A DNA stretch of 64,000 bases from Parelaphostrongylus tenuis (taxonomy: Eukaryota; Nematoda; Chromadorea; Rhabditida; Metastrongylidae). The stretch spans positions 35,634-99,633 of the forward strand of contig JAHQIW010004519.1 in the NCBI GenBank assembly GCA_019055375.1, given 5' to 3'. A program made the translations under genes and the position numbers. Numbering within the stretch: position 1 is the first letter of the stretch; the number at the start of each line of letters is the position of its first letter. Of this stretch, positions 39,621-53,600 are shown one piece after another. The notes under the pieces are model-generated. The model ran no database searches, was not told the origin of the DNA, and saw only the letters and a program-made list of their open reading frames with translations.

Positions 39621-39759
39621 GTTATTGTCAAATCTGATATGTTGGAGAATATTCTAGTGACTCTAGCCAAGGGGTAAAAAAGACACAAGGACATGCGCTG
39701 CAGGATCATCAAATGAGCATCAAAATGATCAGAGTCTCATACGCTTAATTATGCTTTAT

Positions 39760-40790
39760 GAATATTGATTGAAAAAAGTCCAAGGAAGACTGACGAGAAG
39801 ATCAACACTACGTTTGGTCAAGCACTATTACCGATCGGACCCACGCATACTATCAATATCTTCTTTTGTAGTCACTGAGCATTGCCCTCATATCTACGTC
39901 CGTGCAAAAGGAACTGTGAACCACTAGCTCAAGTCTTCGAGAAAGGCGATGTGAACTGCCAATCGAAACCTCACTCTGGCTTGCTAATCACCTTTGGTAG
40001 AGTTGCTCTGCGCTACGAGCTGAAATGGAAGTGTATCCGAATGAAAGTACCAGAGACTTGGAGCAGATACTTGGATACAGCTGCAGCACCATCGCTCGCC
40101 ATCTGAACGAAATGGGTTGCCGCAAAGTGATGTCTTGATGGACAACTCGTGTATCGACCGATCACGACCGCTCTGCACGTGTGAAGAGTTTTCTGCCGCG
40201 ACCGCAAAGGCAGAACTTTCTCTAATCGATTATCATTGGAGATAAGTCATAGGCCAATTATGAGAACAAAAAGCGCCACACCTGCTGGCTGCGTCGCGGT
40301 GAAGACTTGTTAGCCCAAGCAAAACTTAAGTTCCACTCTCGGGAAGTTATGCTCAATTTTGTGGGATTGGCCAGGCATGTTGTTGTGGTAACTGCTTGAC
40401 AGCAAGCAGACAATCATCAGTTTTAACGTCTATGAAAGGGAAACTCCGAAAAGTGGCCGCATTAATACGAGAGAAGCGTTTGAAACAGTTCAGTGTTGCC
40501 ATTCTCCAAGATATTACTCGACCTAACATTGCTATATCAACTTGCCATGTTTTGGAGAAATTGGGTTGGAACGTGATACCATATCTACTGTATAGCCCTT
40601 GCTTCATCGAATTAATACCTCTCCCATTCCTTTTAAACAGCGTCTGCGAGAGAAAAAATCCAAAAACTACAATTAGCTCAGAAGTAGCCTCACCGACTTC
40701 TTTTATCATAAGCCTCGTTTTTTCGGGAAAAAAGCATTCCAGCCTTAGCCCAGCCCATGGCTGCATAGCACTGATCATGATCGTGACCGT
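39760..40790 (+). pseudogene. mariner transposase, nearly full length but broken
   Basis: Blocks in mariner order, in shifting frames: FEKGDVNCQSKPHSG, then CSTIARHLNEMGCRKV (second helix-turn-helix), WTTRVSTDHDRSARV, IIIGDKS-ANYENKKR with the first catalytic Asp, KLKFHSREVMLNF, then ILQDITRPNIAISTCHVLEK and LGWNVIPYLLYSPC. The last catalytic region (SPDLAPSDY in active copies) is decayed. Several stops and frameshifts; inactive. The long open frames at 40353-40821 on both strands belong to this remnant. Confidence 0.8.
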
Positions 40791-41371
40791 TGTTAATCGG
40801 TTCTTTTATTTAAATAACTAGAAACTGATTCAATAACTTTGTCGAAGTGCTAAGGTATTAATGGAAGAACCCAGCACATCTATGAAACACCAACGCTTCT
40901 CCAGGTTGTAGCAATGAATAATGTTCACAGTTATGTATAAGTGGACATACAAGAGAATTATCATCTATAAGACGTGAGAACAAGGTTACTTCTAGAATTT
41001 TATAAAAGTCTCAACTCCAAAAGTCCACTAATAATAGTCCGAATCTATGTGAAGTGGCATCGAATTGCAATGTGCAGTACCGTTTTGACAAACAATTTTC
41101 TATTTGTGGTTTTCTTGCATGTCCCAAGCAAAAATAACCTTATTAAAGCCTCTTTTTATATCCAACCCTCTGGTGGAGACACCAAATATCACTAGAAAAC
41201 TACTACATTGCCATCGTAAAAGCGCTGCGCTCGCCACGCGATCCCACCGTCTGCCGCTTGAAAAATCAACGTGGGCAGCGACTTCGTCTCAACATGACAG
41301 GAACGCTTTTTTATTACAGTATGCTTTACTGAGCTGTTAACGAATGAGGACAGCTTTCGTCAAATGCTAAA

Positions 41372-41395
41372 AAAGAGAGAGAGAGAGAGAGAGAG
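41372..41395. repeat. (GA)n microsatellite
   Basis: About twelve GA units, 230 bases before the receptor start codon. Confidence 0.95.
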
Positions 41396-41623
41396 TACAT
41401 GTCACAATTTTGTATGTGTATTTTATGTTCTCTGCAATTTGAGTTGAACATGGATGAATTCGCTTACGAAGTACTTATTGTGTGAACAAGTTTTCTTTCG
41501 GTTCGCATAATTGTTTTGGCCTCTAATTTGCATTTATCCACTGAACGGTGAACGTGATTATAGCGTGTTTGGAAGTAAATAAAGTCAAACGACTGATTCT
41601 TTTATCGATACGTGGTTATTAAA

Positions 41624-41669
41624 ATGTCCTCGACGACAATGTGGAACTCGGCCATCGCGTTTGTCGGCG
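41624..41669 (+). CDS. Receptor exon 1
   Basis: MSSTTMWNSAIAFVG, ending in phase 1 before GTTGCT. This donor was preferred to GTGAGA at 41687 because only it joins in frame with exon 2 and produces an unbroken TM1. Confidence 0.6.
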
Positions 41670-44600
41670 GTTGCTACATGCTTCTGGTGAGAGAACAATT
41701 CAACTACTTTTTTCCATAATGTTGCTTATGAGGCTCTTTTCAGGTGTGCTCGGTGCAATTTGCAATGCAACCACTTTTATCATGATATGTACCAACAGAG
41801 TGTACAAACTTTCAGCGTATACATTAATGGCAAATGTGGCTCTTGCAGACACCATTACGGTGGCTTTAGGTATGCTAACTTTTGTTCACTTTAGACTCTT
41901 CCCGCTGAACGCCACCGTAAGGAGCAACTCATTTACAGGGTAATCTTGATGTTAAATATTACCAGATCTAATATTCCATACCAAAAATGCTCAAAGGACT
42001 ATCATTCTAATGAAATTTATTCACTTTTTAGTGAATTCGACATGGAATAGCGCCTAATTTCTTGCCTCATGAGCTGGGTATTGAGCACTACTTATTTTCT
42101 AGGAGCTCTTTATTTATACTTTTTTCAGTGCTGGTCTGATGTAGCGAGAATATTTCTAATTAGATGGAGTGGTGTGCGAGAAAGGATTGAGCTCACGTTT
42201 CGCCCTCATCGGACACGCGTGCTACCACATTGAAACTTTGTTACACATAGAAAGAAAACTCCCAGCTCAATTGAGTGTAACGCGTATACGTGAGTACTAG
42301 GCCAAGCACGCTAAAGCTTGGCTGTTGTCAGTTGCGACAGTTTATGTCAAAGAAGGACTGACAGAAGTGCTAGCATCTGTGGTGTAGTTGTAGCACGCGC
42401 CCCCGGTACGAGAATACGCTTGTTTAACTCCCGCTTGTAGTCCATTGTCGCGCATGTCGTCCAAAACCTTAACCTCAAAACAACGGCAGTCTAATTTTTT
42501 AAAATTCTTTCTACCCAGGTTTTTCTCTCGTGAGCTTCGTCATGTTTTTGGAAAAATCCGCATGGCATCCTACCTGCAGTGTATTGGTGGATACTTGAGT
42601 GCTTTTTGATAGCTATTCATATCACACAATAGTTATGATTTACCATAGAGGGCGGAAAAAAAGAACTAGCTTAGATTCTAGAGGCTCGCAAGTGAGTGGT
42701 CAAATCATGTTGCGATGCCAATCAGTATTTAGCGGTTCAACTGTGAATCTTGAGCAGGGAAAGCTTATACATTTTTATGAATTCTTTATGACCGTTGTTT
42801 GTGATTTGCTTGCGAGACAGACGAATAGACGCGGAACTTATTCACTTATTTTATTTCATGCTACTCATTATCCACTTTATTGTACAGATTCCAGTACTTT
42901 TAACATTTGATTCGTTTTCTGTCAATGATCGTCCCAAAAGTCTTCAAACATTTAGCTTGTTGTTTCGACCACTACTTGGGGATTTCGTTTTCTTCGTGAA
43001 TGACGTAGAATACTCGTCACGCAGATCTTTTTGTAACCACGAGGCTGGCAATGCTGGGGCGTTCCGAGGTATTTGTAAGGAAGTGTTAGGGGGAGAGGGG
43101 GGGGGGGGGTGTCAAAGAAGTATATTGCCTCTTGATAAACTTCAGTGCTACTTACATGTTAAGCGGCGACAAATTTTCAAGCCGACGTATTTCGTTGGGC
43201 AGGAACTTTTTTAGGAATGTTAGTGATTATAAGAAAGCTAAAATTTCAGGCTACAACTCTACGTTGCCGATTTTTTAAATCACCTTTTTATAATGCTATA
43301 GCATCTAGAATAAAATTTTGTTTCTCTCTCGCTTATCGCCTCCATTTTCACCACAAGCGCATATCGCTGGAAGTACGGAAAGCATGCCAGCGTGTAGAGA
43401 ATTTTCCGCAGTATCGGACTCATGCGTACTTATCTAGAGCTTTTTGTCGATGCGGTTAACAAATTCCACTAAAGTGTAAATAGTCGCCGCCGTTTTGACG
43501 CATAGTATTGTAGATCGCATCGAGCTACACAGTAGACCAGGCGATTACGTTACTAACAAGTCGTCGCTGTGGCTTTCCTTCACATTTTACATAGCTAAGA
43601 ACTTTTCTCGGTGACTTTGTTTACCGGCCAACTTACGGAACGCGGGGCAGGGACTTGGCGATTGATCGCCTTCGAAATACTGTTACTTAATTGAATATTT
43701 TTTTTCACCGCATCGACAGAAGCTTCAAACCAAAGTGTAGATTCTGATAGTACAGAAAATCCTCTACAAGCTGATATGCTTTTCGTGCTTCCAGCAATTC
43801 ATACGCATGATAAAGATGAAGGGTGTTGGGCCCTTACATCGACACGTGACGGCCAGCGGTATAATAAGTTAGTGCTGCTATGCTCCCAGACAGGTGTGGT
43901 ACAATTCGTCGACCTCAGAGTGACGGAAGGCTCGACGATCCCCTGACATGGAATCAAACCATGGACCACGTGTGTCGTAAGGCATCCCTTATCATTGTGC
44001 CAGGCACACTCATATGCGACATAATAGACACAGATACACATGTTTGATTGCACTGATAGTGAAATAAGTAACATATCGCCTACGAGAGTAGGCTGCGGCT
44101 TGGTCTCTTGTCTCCACAGAAACTTCTTCGGGTTACGGCTTCAAATTAGGTGTGGTGTTGCCAAAATTGCACCTAGAACTTTTTTCAGTGCATCAGATAT
44201 CGCTTATAAATAAGCCTACAGTAAAACTATACAGTTTACACAATCACTGATTTCTCTATCCTTCGCAGGTTATTGCACGAAAAGTGCGCATGGAAACACT
44301 ACACATGGCCTTAGAGCGATCGTATAAAGATTCTTATTTAACTCTGTTGAAACTTTAATTCCTAAAGCGTTCGATGATTGGAAAATTACTAGAGTTTAAA
44401 TAACTAACATTGCAAGTCGTGCAAAACTTAACTTTCGACGAGCAACACGTTGTTACTTTATTTTCGAAGGCTATGAGAATACGTTGGTGTTGCATGGATG
44501 GTGAAGAAGCTTTTTCTCACAGAGCAAAAAAGTAGAAAAAGTGAATATGCCGAAAGGCTGTGCAGATGAACATAAAAAATTGAAATAGAATAAGATAAAC

Positions 44601-47600
44601 ACAAAAATTGCTCTAAAGCACAAAGAAATACCGTGTTATAGAACGTGAGTCTTAGGGAACGTAGGTCATATGGACGCATATGTAATAAAATGGGCGGGTT
44701 TACTCATTTAGCAAACTCAGTGGCCGGTGAGGACCCGCATATGTGTGTCGTAGCGAGTGGCGCAAAAAATTGGGTGTCGTCCGTTGGCGGCCAAACAAAA
44801 TTAGGATATAAGTTTCCACTGCATATTCCATGTGAATGGGATGGAGGTAGAGTGAATTCAAAGTGGAAGACAAATCATTTATGTGTTAGGGCGTTTTTTA
44901 CTCTACAGTCTTTTAATTTATGGTTGCTAGCAAAATTAAATGTTTCATTTTTAGCTGGTATTGCTTGTGGATGGAATATATTATGGTCAGATCGTGTAAA
45001 TACCTTCGCAGGAGATCAGTATTCATTCTCGTCAACTGAAATACTTCCTAACAGCACATTGGCAGAACTGCGAGCAGATGAACATGTCATTTTAAATGGC
45101 TAGAAACACTCTTATGAGTGATCTCATTCGCAATAGTATTTTAGGAATCTTATCTGTTCATAAACAGCACTGGGAGCGGATATGTAGTAGATGAACTGTA
45201 TGCCATGCAGTTTACATTTTCTTTCCTTTCAATAGCTGCGTGGACGGCTGGAGTGGTAAGTAAACTTACGATATCTTTTAGAAAAGTCAGGAGATTAATT
45301 TTTTTAGATTACTTATGCTATGTTAGGCTTGAATAGATGTATTGCGATTTGTTACTATGGTACAAAGTTGAAGGCACTCAATCAAGTATCCGTCGCCATT
45401 GTTCTATCATTATGCACATGGATAATTGGAATAGTAGCTGGTACATTTCTCTTTACAATCTAATGAGGTAAAAATATCAAACTTAGTATATTTTAAGCAT
45501 TTCTTGGGACAATTCCGAAGCCATTAGTCGGCGTGCGACGAGATATGTGGACAGTCAGTTTTCTTACCACTAGGGGAAAACGTCCAGGTAATATCGTTAT
45601 GTATAAGCCACTACACTCGAACTAGCACACAAGAAGTCTTAGTACATCTCTGAATCATTCCCGATAGGGATCTTAAAGTCTCCTGTACAACTTTACGTAG
45701 AATCAAAACTGGTCTCGGGGTGTTTTATAGAGAAGAGTACGCGCTGCTTTTCCTCTTTTCGCATCCATATTCGAGAAAATGTGCTTTCAGCTCTTTCTAA
45801 GCATTCCAGTAGTCATTCTATAGCTTAATTTTCGAAAATTTGGTCGTTGTATTTTATTTTTTGAGCGGCCTTCATATCACGTTGTAAATTATATTTTACA
45901 CTCAAACATTTTTTGCTGAGCAAAGCTTTTCCTCAAAAAATCCGTAATTAATCGATAGCATAAATTTCGGTAAACCTAATTGTGTTTTCGAAATTCTCAA
46001 GTAAACTTTTTTAATGCGCTGCAACGCTGAAACTAAGATTGTATTTCACAGGTGGCGCTCATGCCTTGCAGTGGTATGTGGATGAATTTCTCAACACTCG
46101 CATCAAGCCATCGCGCCTTTGAAATATTCGCTACAAACGACTTCAAGCCAGTGTGTCTCGAACTTCTTTTCAAAAGTTTTTCTGGCTTTCATCGAATTTT
46201 CTTATTTTTGAGCATTTTCACTCTACCCAACTACTGAAAAAACAGACAAGTCCCTACAAAGGCATTGCGCGCTACAAGCCAGACAGGCAGTGCAAGAGAG
46301 GACAACGAATGTAGCTAGTCCTTCTCACAAACTGCTTGGCGATGTTACCAAGCTAGGTGTCGTGACAGGGTCGAGATTAGAATTGGATTTTGGTTCGAGA
46401 ACACTCGTCTTTCCTTTGTAAAACTATCAATCGTTTCCTTGAAAAAGTGCGCACCGAATGAAAAGCCCAATGTTATTTCAGCAGTAAAGATTTACTAAGG
46501 GATTTCTTTGAAAAGTAGTATATCACTGATTCGTTGAGATCGTTGTCGTCGAGATTTGTGTTATCTAATGGTTACAGCAACTCTGAAAGAAAGGTTGCGT
46601 CCCAGCGAAAAATGCTTCAGTGTAAAAAAATTATTTTTACGTGTTACAGCGTAATTAATATAAAGGCCATTAAAGAAATGAAATACATCGTTCAAATATC
46701 TGAGAATTTAGCTATCCAACGATCACTGAAATGTCTGGAATGGGCAAAAAATAGGGTAAAATTTCACAATGCTAGAAGAATATTGTAGTTTTACCTGCAT
46801 TTGCAACCTGTCGAAAGCCATTTGCCAGCTCTATGACATATTTCTACATAAATGTGTATCTGTTTATACCTAGGGTTTTGTTAGAAACAACAAACAGCCA
46901 TCAGCCCTCTACCGTGCGCGGCGGCGGTCAGTCCATTGCGCTGAGTGGTCAGTGATGTCGGCCATCGGAAAAAGTTTGCTGGTTCGATGTCCTTTTACGA
47001 CACTTTACATCAAATTTCTTGGTGTTTTTTTTTGTTTCTAGTCCAATATGCACTGTATTACTATGACAACATATCTCATTATATCTCTTATTGTAACACA
47101 CCGTAACACAAGCGATGAATTGAATAAGTTATTTATCACCATTTGCTCAACAGCTTGCAACTTATAACAATGCTTACTTTATTACAACACACCGCATGTA
47201 GCGTGAGAATTCAACGTGACGCGCAATACACTGCTATACACTCCAGTACACTGTAGGAAACATTTTTTTCAAATTCGACTCTGTAACATCGTCAAAAGAA
47301 TTGCGAAAAAAAAGTGGATATGCGCTACCCGATGGTTCTGTTTTTCGTACCAAAAAAGTGTATATTGTTAGGCAACTGAGCGTTTTGTTGCTGCAGTAAT
47401 TGCGTCCATAAAAAAGTCTTCAATATCAGTTGACCCTAAAAAAAACTGTTGCGAAGGGTCGTGGAAGAGTATGGAACCAACAAACATTTTTCCGACGGTC
47501 GGCATCACTAACCACTCACAAACTAGAGACTCATCGCTTCCGCTTGCGGCGGCGCGAATGTGCTAGTGCTGAGGGCTTGTTGAAACTAAAGGATCAATAT

Positions 47601-50600
47601 AACCTGATTCAAATTGCATCAGTTTTTAAGCAGTGACATATATTTTCTCTTCAGGCAGTTGTAAAATTTTTTCTGTTTCTTGAAAGAATATATGGAGGTG
47701 TGACCGTTCTTTTGATGAAGTATGAAAGTAACATTTGTGCTTGAGTAGGTGTTGCAAGCTCGCGAGTTATGCCCCTTGCACATGCTCATGTCACTTTTTG
47801 TAGAGGTAAAGATTCTGAATGCGTCATATTCTATCAGCGAATTCGGGTCTCATAGTACTTTCTACCAACGCAACGTGGAGTTTTTGTGTCATCACTACTA
47901 GTCTTGAAAATCATGACAAAAAAGCCGAACTCTATAAAATGTAAATAAGAAGAAGTTGTTTTCGCCTAGAGAAGATGCTACTAGTACGTACACCCCGTAT
48001 TACTACGGTTGGAAAGAAAGTTTTGGGGCACCTTAATAAACATGAGATAACTCCCATGCATAATATCATGGGAATATTACAGTTTCTTATGTGGGATTTC
48101 CCCACTGAAGGCCTAGATATTATTGTCTTTATTTTCACTTAGTTACACTCCTCCTCCATGTCCAATGATACAATCGAAGCTGGTGTTTTATTGCGTCATT
48201 ATTGGAGTAAGAGTCTTTCACAGCGAGCTGCAGTCGATGAAAACAACGAAGTTTAATAGGCACGGCAAACAAATCTGCTACTGGACGCTGTACAGATTGC
48301 GTTCCATCCGGTTTTAGCCTTTTCCGATCAATTCAAAACTTGTTGAAGGGTCGCCAACTTGAATCGTCGATGAAGTTGAAAAAGAGTTTCAAGAGTTCTT
48401 TGATTGAAATTCGAGGGAACGGTACTTCCACCAGATCCAAAACTTGGCGGACCAATAAGAGAAAGTCATGGAAAGCGATGGCCTCCATTTTGAAGAATAG
48501 TTATCATTGTTTTTGTTTGGAATTCATGCATAAATCTCCGATTTTTTACAGGTGCCCCGGAACTTTATTTCCAGCCTAATAATTCATCAGACATAAATTG
48601 ATGCCATGAGCGATCTTGTCCTTACTCTCTTCTTATATTTACAGAATATGATAGAATTTGACGTGATACTGAAAGGTTTTGAAAAATCTAAACATCATGC
48701 TGCTGAGAGCATAATCATTTGTTGATTATTGTAATGCAATGTAAGGCCTGCATTATGCCAAAAATGAATCAATGAAATAGGGACCACAGTGTTTTTAGAA
48801 TTAATGAAGATATTTTGAAATTCTGCACAGATCTTTACGACCTAGGGTTATACTGTCCGTCAGAGCTAACGTCCTTCTCAAAAATAGGGAGCTATTATAT
48901 CTTGTACCAATCTGAATGTTGTTGGAATAAAAAAGCTTATTTCTGGAAGTAGGCTTAGTAAATTCGCTACATGCACTTGGCTCAAGGCACTGTAAAACAT
49001 AGCATTAACTATTCCATGTCTCGCTGATAATTGAGTATCTCGAGCGGGATCCAATTAAACTCCCATTTTTCCTATCGCGTACAAGAGTAGTTCAACGAAA
49101 CCGACCCTCTGCTTGAATTTTTTAAGCATCATATTTTTGAGCATCAAATCGTAGCAAAACAAGTGATTGAGGTAAATCATAGGATAAAGACGACGGGATT
49201 TTCTGAGATACTATTTGAACTACTCCGACGACGTATAACGCAGTGATACCAGTTTTTTGTATGCTATGTGGCGGCAGATAAGGAAACGATCCTTTTTTCC
49301 GGGCATGACAAATTCAAAAAAGGGTGAGCAATCATTTGAAAGTTCAATCCAGCTTTGGCTGGAGCGCCACGTTACTTGTTTTCAAAAAAAATTTTTTTAT
49401 AACGTCATAACAACAAGAAAACGTTCATGTTTGACACATGCATATTTCTCGCAGGACAGAACTATTCCCTGTAATTGTGAGTAGCCATTCGATAGCGTAA
49501 GTTTTCGGCAATTCACAGCTGTGTTTGTTTCCTAGAAAGACCGTTTCATTGCAATGTAGCAGGGAAAATAATATTGACTTTCACATACGCTGCGCATCTT
49601 CTTATTTGATTTCAAAGTTTTTCTTTGTTTTGAAAGAAGTTTTAGATAAAACGTATGACCTCGACGCTTTAAGATTTTCTCTGCACTGAGCGGTTGGTAT
49701 AAAACATATTTAATCCAAAAGCTGCAACGCTATAATAAGGTCTTTTTAAATGATGACTACTGGCAATAGCCAGGGATTTATACTTTCGAATGGTTACTAA
49801 ATGTGCAATGCAAAGCCTTTGTTCAGCAAAAACAGTTGTCCCTTCATTTGTCGCCAGATAACATACAGGAATCATGATACTCTTTTCTCAAGATTGTAGA
49901 GATAAATATAATTTTATTCGTGTTCTTTAATCGATATAAGCTCATGAAAAACTGTCTCGCTATATAGATAATATTGGTGGCGATTTTGAACCGTTTATTG
50001 TTACTTCGGTGATCAAAATACCAATTCATTGCACAAGTGGTTAGAACCTCTTTTTATGAATAATTGTATGAAGGAGCAATCGTTGAAGTTAATCTAAACA
50101 ATTCTGAAGTGATCTGCATGCTTTGGACTGGGGATCCTGGAAGTCTTTCCTCATCATGCATACTGCTCCTAAGGTCATCTTTATAGCTCTAATTTCAGCA
50201 CTGTTTATAGCTTCTATTTGTATAATTGACTGCATTGGTGTTGGAATTCAATGGATTGCTCTGTAATGGTCCTTTTGAGAATTCGTGAAGTGAAACAGAG
50301 AATATGTAGAAATAAATTGAATCACGACAGTGCAAATCGCTTCCACAAGCAGGTAATTTGAAAACACTTACATCAGAAAAGCGATGATGCTTGAAGAGCC
50401 AAAAGTATCCAATTTTTTTGAAATTTGCGAGCTCACAAGGATTCTCTAGTACTTCTGAACGCATATGATAGAAAAAACACAGCTTGTATCACAAACTTCT
50501 CTAAGATGTTTCGTCTTTCAGTGATGATTACGTGCTCATTTATGTGAATAATTTGGAATTTTCACAACATTTACGAGGGATGATACCATTTTATTTGTAT

Positions 50601-53600
50601 AATTTATTGGCAAACATATCTGATAAGTACAAGTGATTACAGCAATTTTTCAGACTCGTCTACATTCCAGTTTTTCTATCCGTCAATTCTGTGCACCGTT
50701 TCAACATTCCTGTATTTTTCAAACCTTTTTTCTACGAATCTTTCACATCTTGGCAAATGATATCTGCTACATATAGTAAGCTACCCTTATGTTTATAACC
50801 GACAGTTTTGAGAGTACAGATGCTGCATAGTAGAAGATTATTGGTGCCACAATTTGGGCACTTAGAGATCCTTGCAGTGGCAGCCCGTACATCATGGGTT
50901 TTATTTCGCGCCTCGAGCTCTCGGAAAATTCTGACACCAGGTTAGGTCAATGGGTACAGACTTGTGTGATCCGATAAAAAACGCTGGACTGATACACGCA
51001 AAAAGTATTGGTTGTTCTATAATTTCTTTCGCCCTATTATTTCAATTCAGTTCTTTCCATTTCAATACGAGTTATTGCCCAGAGGCTTAAGATATGTGGA
51101 GAACTTTCTAATAGACTTAGCCAGATGCCTGAATACGGCCGTAGCGCCATCGCTCGCTATCTAAATGAGATGGGCTACCGCAAAGCGATGGCTCTATGGA
51201 CACCTCGGGCATTGTCCAACTACGACCGTGCTGCACGAATGATCATCTGCGAATGTATCATGCAGCGACCCGCCCAGGCAGGACTTTCCTTCTTCGTGAC
51301 AAAGGTCTGCCGGCTTGACCAAAATACACGTTGTTGGGGGATTCAGGGACATGTTGCTCTGAGAACTAGCTCGACAACAAATAGACAATGAATGGCGACC
51401 GTCTAAGGGAAGCGACTCTGGATGTTGGCCGAAGCAATGGAAGAAGAGCGTGCGAGACGACTCAGTATTGCTTTCGCTCTGATGCACGATAAACACTCGA
51501 CCCGATACATTGTGAAGTCGATCCGCCACATTTTCGAAATACTGGGCTGGACCAGCAGTACTACATCCCATCTTATGGCCCTGATATTGGCCCATCGGAT
51601 TATGATCTCTTTCTAGCCAACAGCATCTGAGGAAGAAATGATTTTAAGATTACAACCAGCTCAGCAGTGACCTCACCAAATTCTTTGATGGCCAGCCTCA
51701 TTCATTCTGGGAGGAGAACATCCAACCTTTGCCGAGCAAATGGTTAACATCGTTTATTATGATGGTTATCATAATGTAGATATACCCAATAATGTAGAGT
51801 GATGTGCAAAACTTTCACCGTGAAGCGACTAGAACCCACACCTCGCTCTATCCGGGAGCGTGCTCTAAACCCGTTACACTACTGACGCCCATTTTGCACG
51901 CCACTCTTTCTACTCTACAACGCATCTATCTGTCAATGCCGTCGACGGCCTTTGCCCGGGTAGTCGGTATCGACACTGAACCAGCGCTGTAGCGTAGAAA
52001 AAGTGGCGTGCAAAATGGGCGCCAGTAGTGTAACGGCTTAGAGCACGCGCTCCCGGATGGAGTGAGGTGAGGGTTTTTAGTCCTGCCTGACGCGAAACTT
52101 TTGCACATCACTCTACATTAGTGGGTATATCTGTGAATTACCACCGCTTAAGCGGTTGAATAAAAATAATTCCTATTGTTGATTAAGTGGTTTCTTATAT
52201 AAATATTAACTGAGTTAACAAAAGTGTCGAGTGCGAAAAAAGTCAAGAGGAAATCAATGATTCCTAATGGTTAAACATGCAATTAATCACTTCCATAGTG
52301 CTTGGCGAAATTGTATGTACGGTATACTCAGAGAGGAATAGTCAAAGCAATACGATTCATCATTCATACATCCCTGATGTAAATTATCGACTGCTTCCAT
52401 ATTCGTATGTTTCAAATTAGTACTGAAACTCTAGTAAGCGTCGGTGGTGCAACGGATAGCATACGCTCCCGCGAAGAGTGAGATCTGGGTTTGAATCCCG
52501 GCTGAAGCAAACATTTTTGCACACCACTCTACATCATGCTTACTCTAGCAAGAGTCTTCAAACTTCTTGCTAGGAAATTACAAAAATTTGCTTATCATCC
52601 CTGAACTTTATAATGTCCTTGGAGGGCGATGCTGAATTGCAAAAGCTAAATAAAGATAAAGGATAAAGTGCTTGGAGTTGATCAATCCCTGAGAAATGCG
52701 CCATACATCTGCCTTCAAATTTTAGCTTCATTTGAGGTGATTTAATGCATATGTGGCCATTACAATGACTGGTGATAACCTACCTGCGTACTAAGTCAGT
52801 GTAACTCTCCTCTCAGACAAATGTGGAACCGATTCACCGACAACAGAGAGATGAAAACCTTGGTGAGCCTTGAGCGCGGGATTGAACCATCGATTGATTG
52901 ATCACGTCTTTCGCAGAGCATTTCTAACCACGAGACATCATCCGCTCCAAGAGCTTAATAGTGAGCAACAATAAAGTAATTAGCTAATTTTAGAACAAGT
53001 CCAATGTTACAAAAGCAGATGGCATTCTAACAAATCCTTTTCTTTCTTTAGACTAAATATTCATGATTCCAAAAACGACCCAATAAGTGGTTTAAAAAGT
53101 GGCAAAGTCCACCAAGAAAGTCCGTTTAACAGTCAAATTTTGTTTTCAGATATGGCTATGCAGTCATATATGTAATCCATTCATATATGCCTATTTCAAT
53201 GATCGAATGAGACATACTTATCGAGAAATGATGTCATGTTCCATGTTGTATTATCAGTTTCAAACTCGACGAAGGACTCATTCATTCAATACTGATCGAC
53301 AAAATGGCTCTAGGTTTGTGTGGCGAAGTCTACTTGTTCAGATTTGTCATCACAAATTTTAGACGCTCACAAACACGCAGACGACGATCGAACCAAATGT
53401 CAACACCAACTCGTGGCAACAACTTTGTTAGGAGTAGCTTGCAAATGCAGGTTGAAGAAATGTTATCTAGTGAAGCTTAACTAAAGAGTTATATATTGGG
53501 ATTCCATATTGGAAAAACATCGGTCTTTTTACCATCTGTTTTCAGAGTCGTGAATTCGAGCAACTGTGTGAGTTTATCATGAGAGTGAATCCTCTGTACG

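Noticed and set aside
41687..41743. Receptor intron using the GTGAGA donor at 41687
   Set aside because: It would join exon 2 out of frame; the donor at 41670 is in phase and yields an unbroken TM1.
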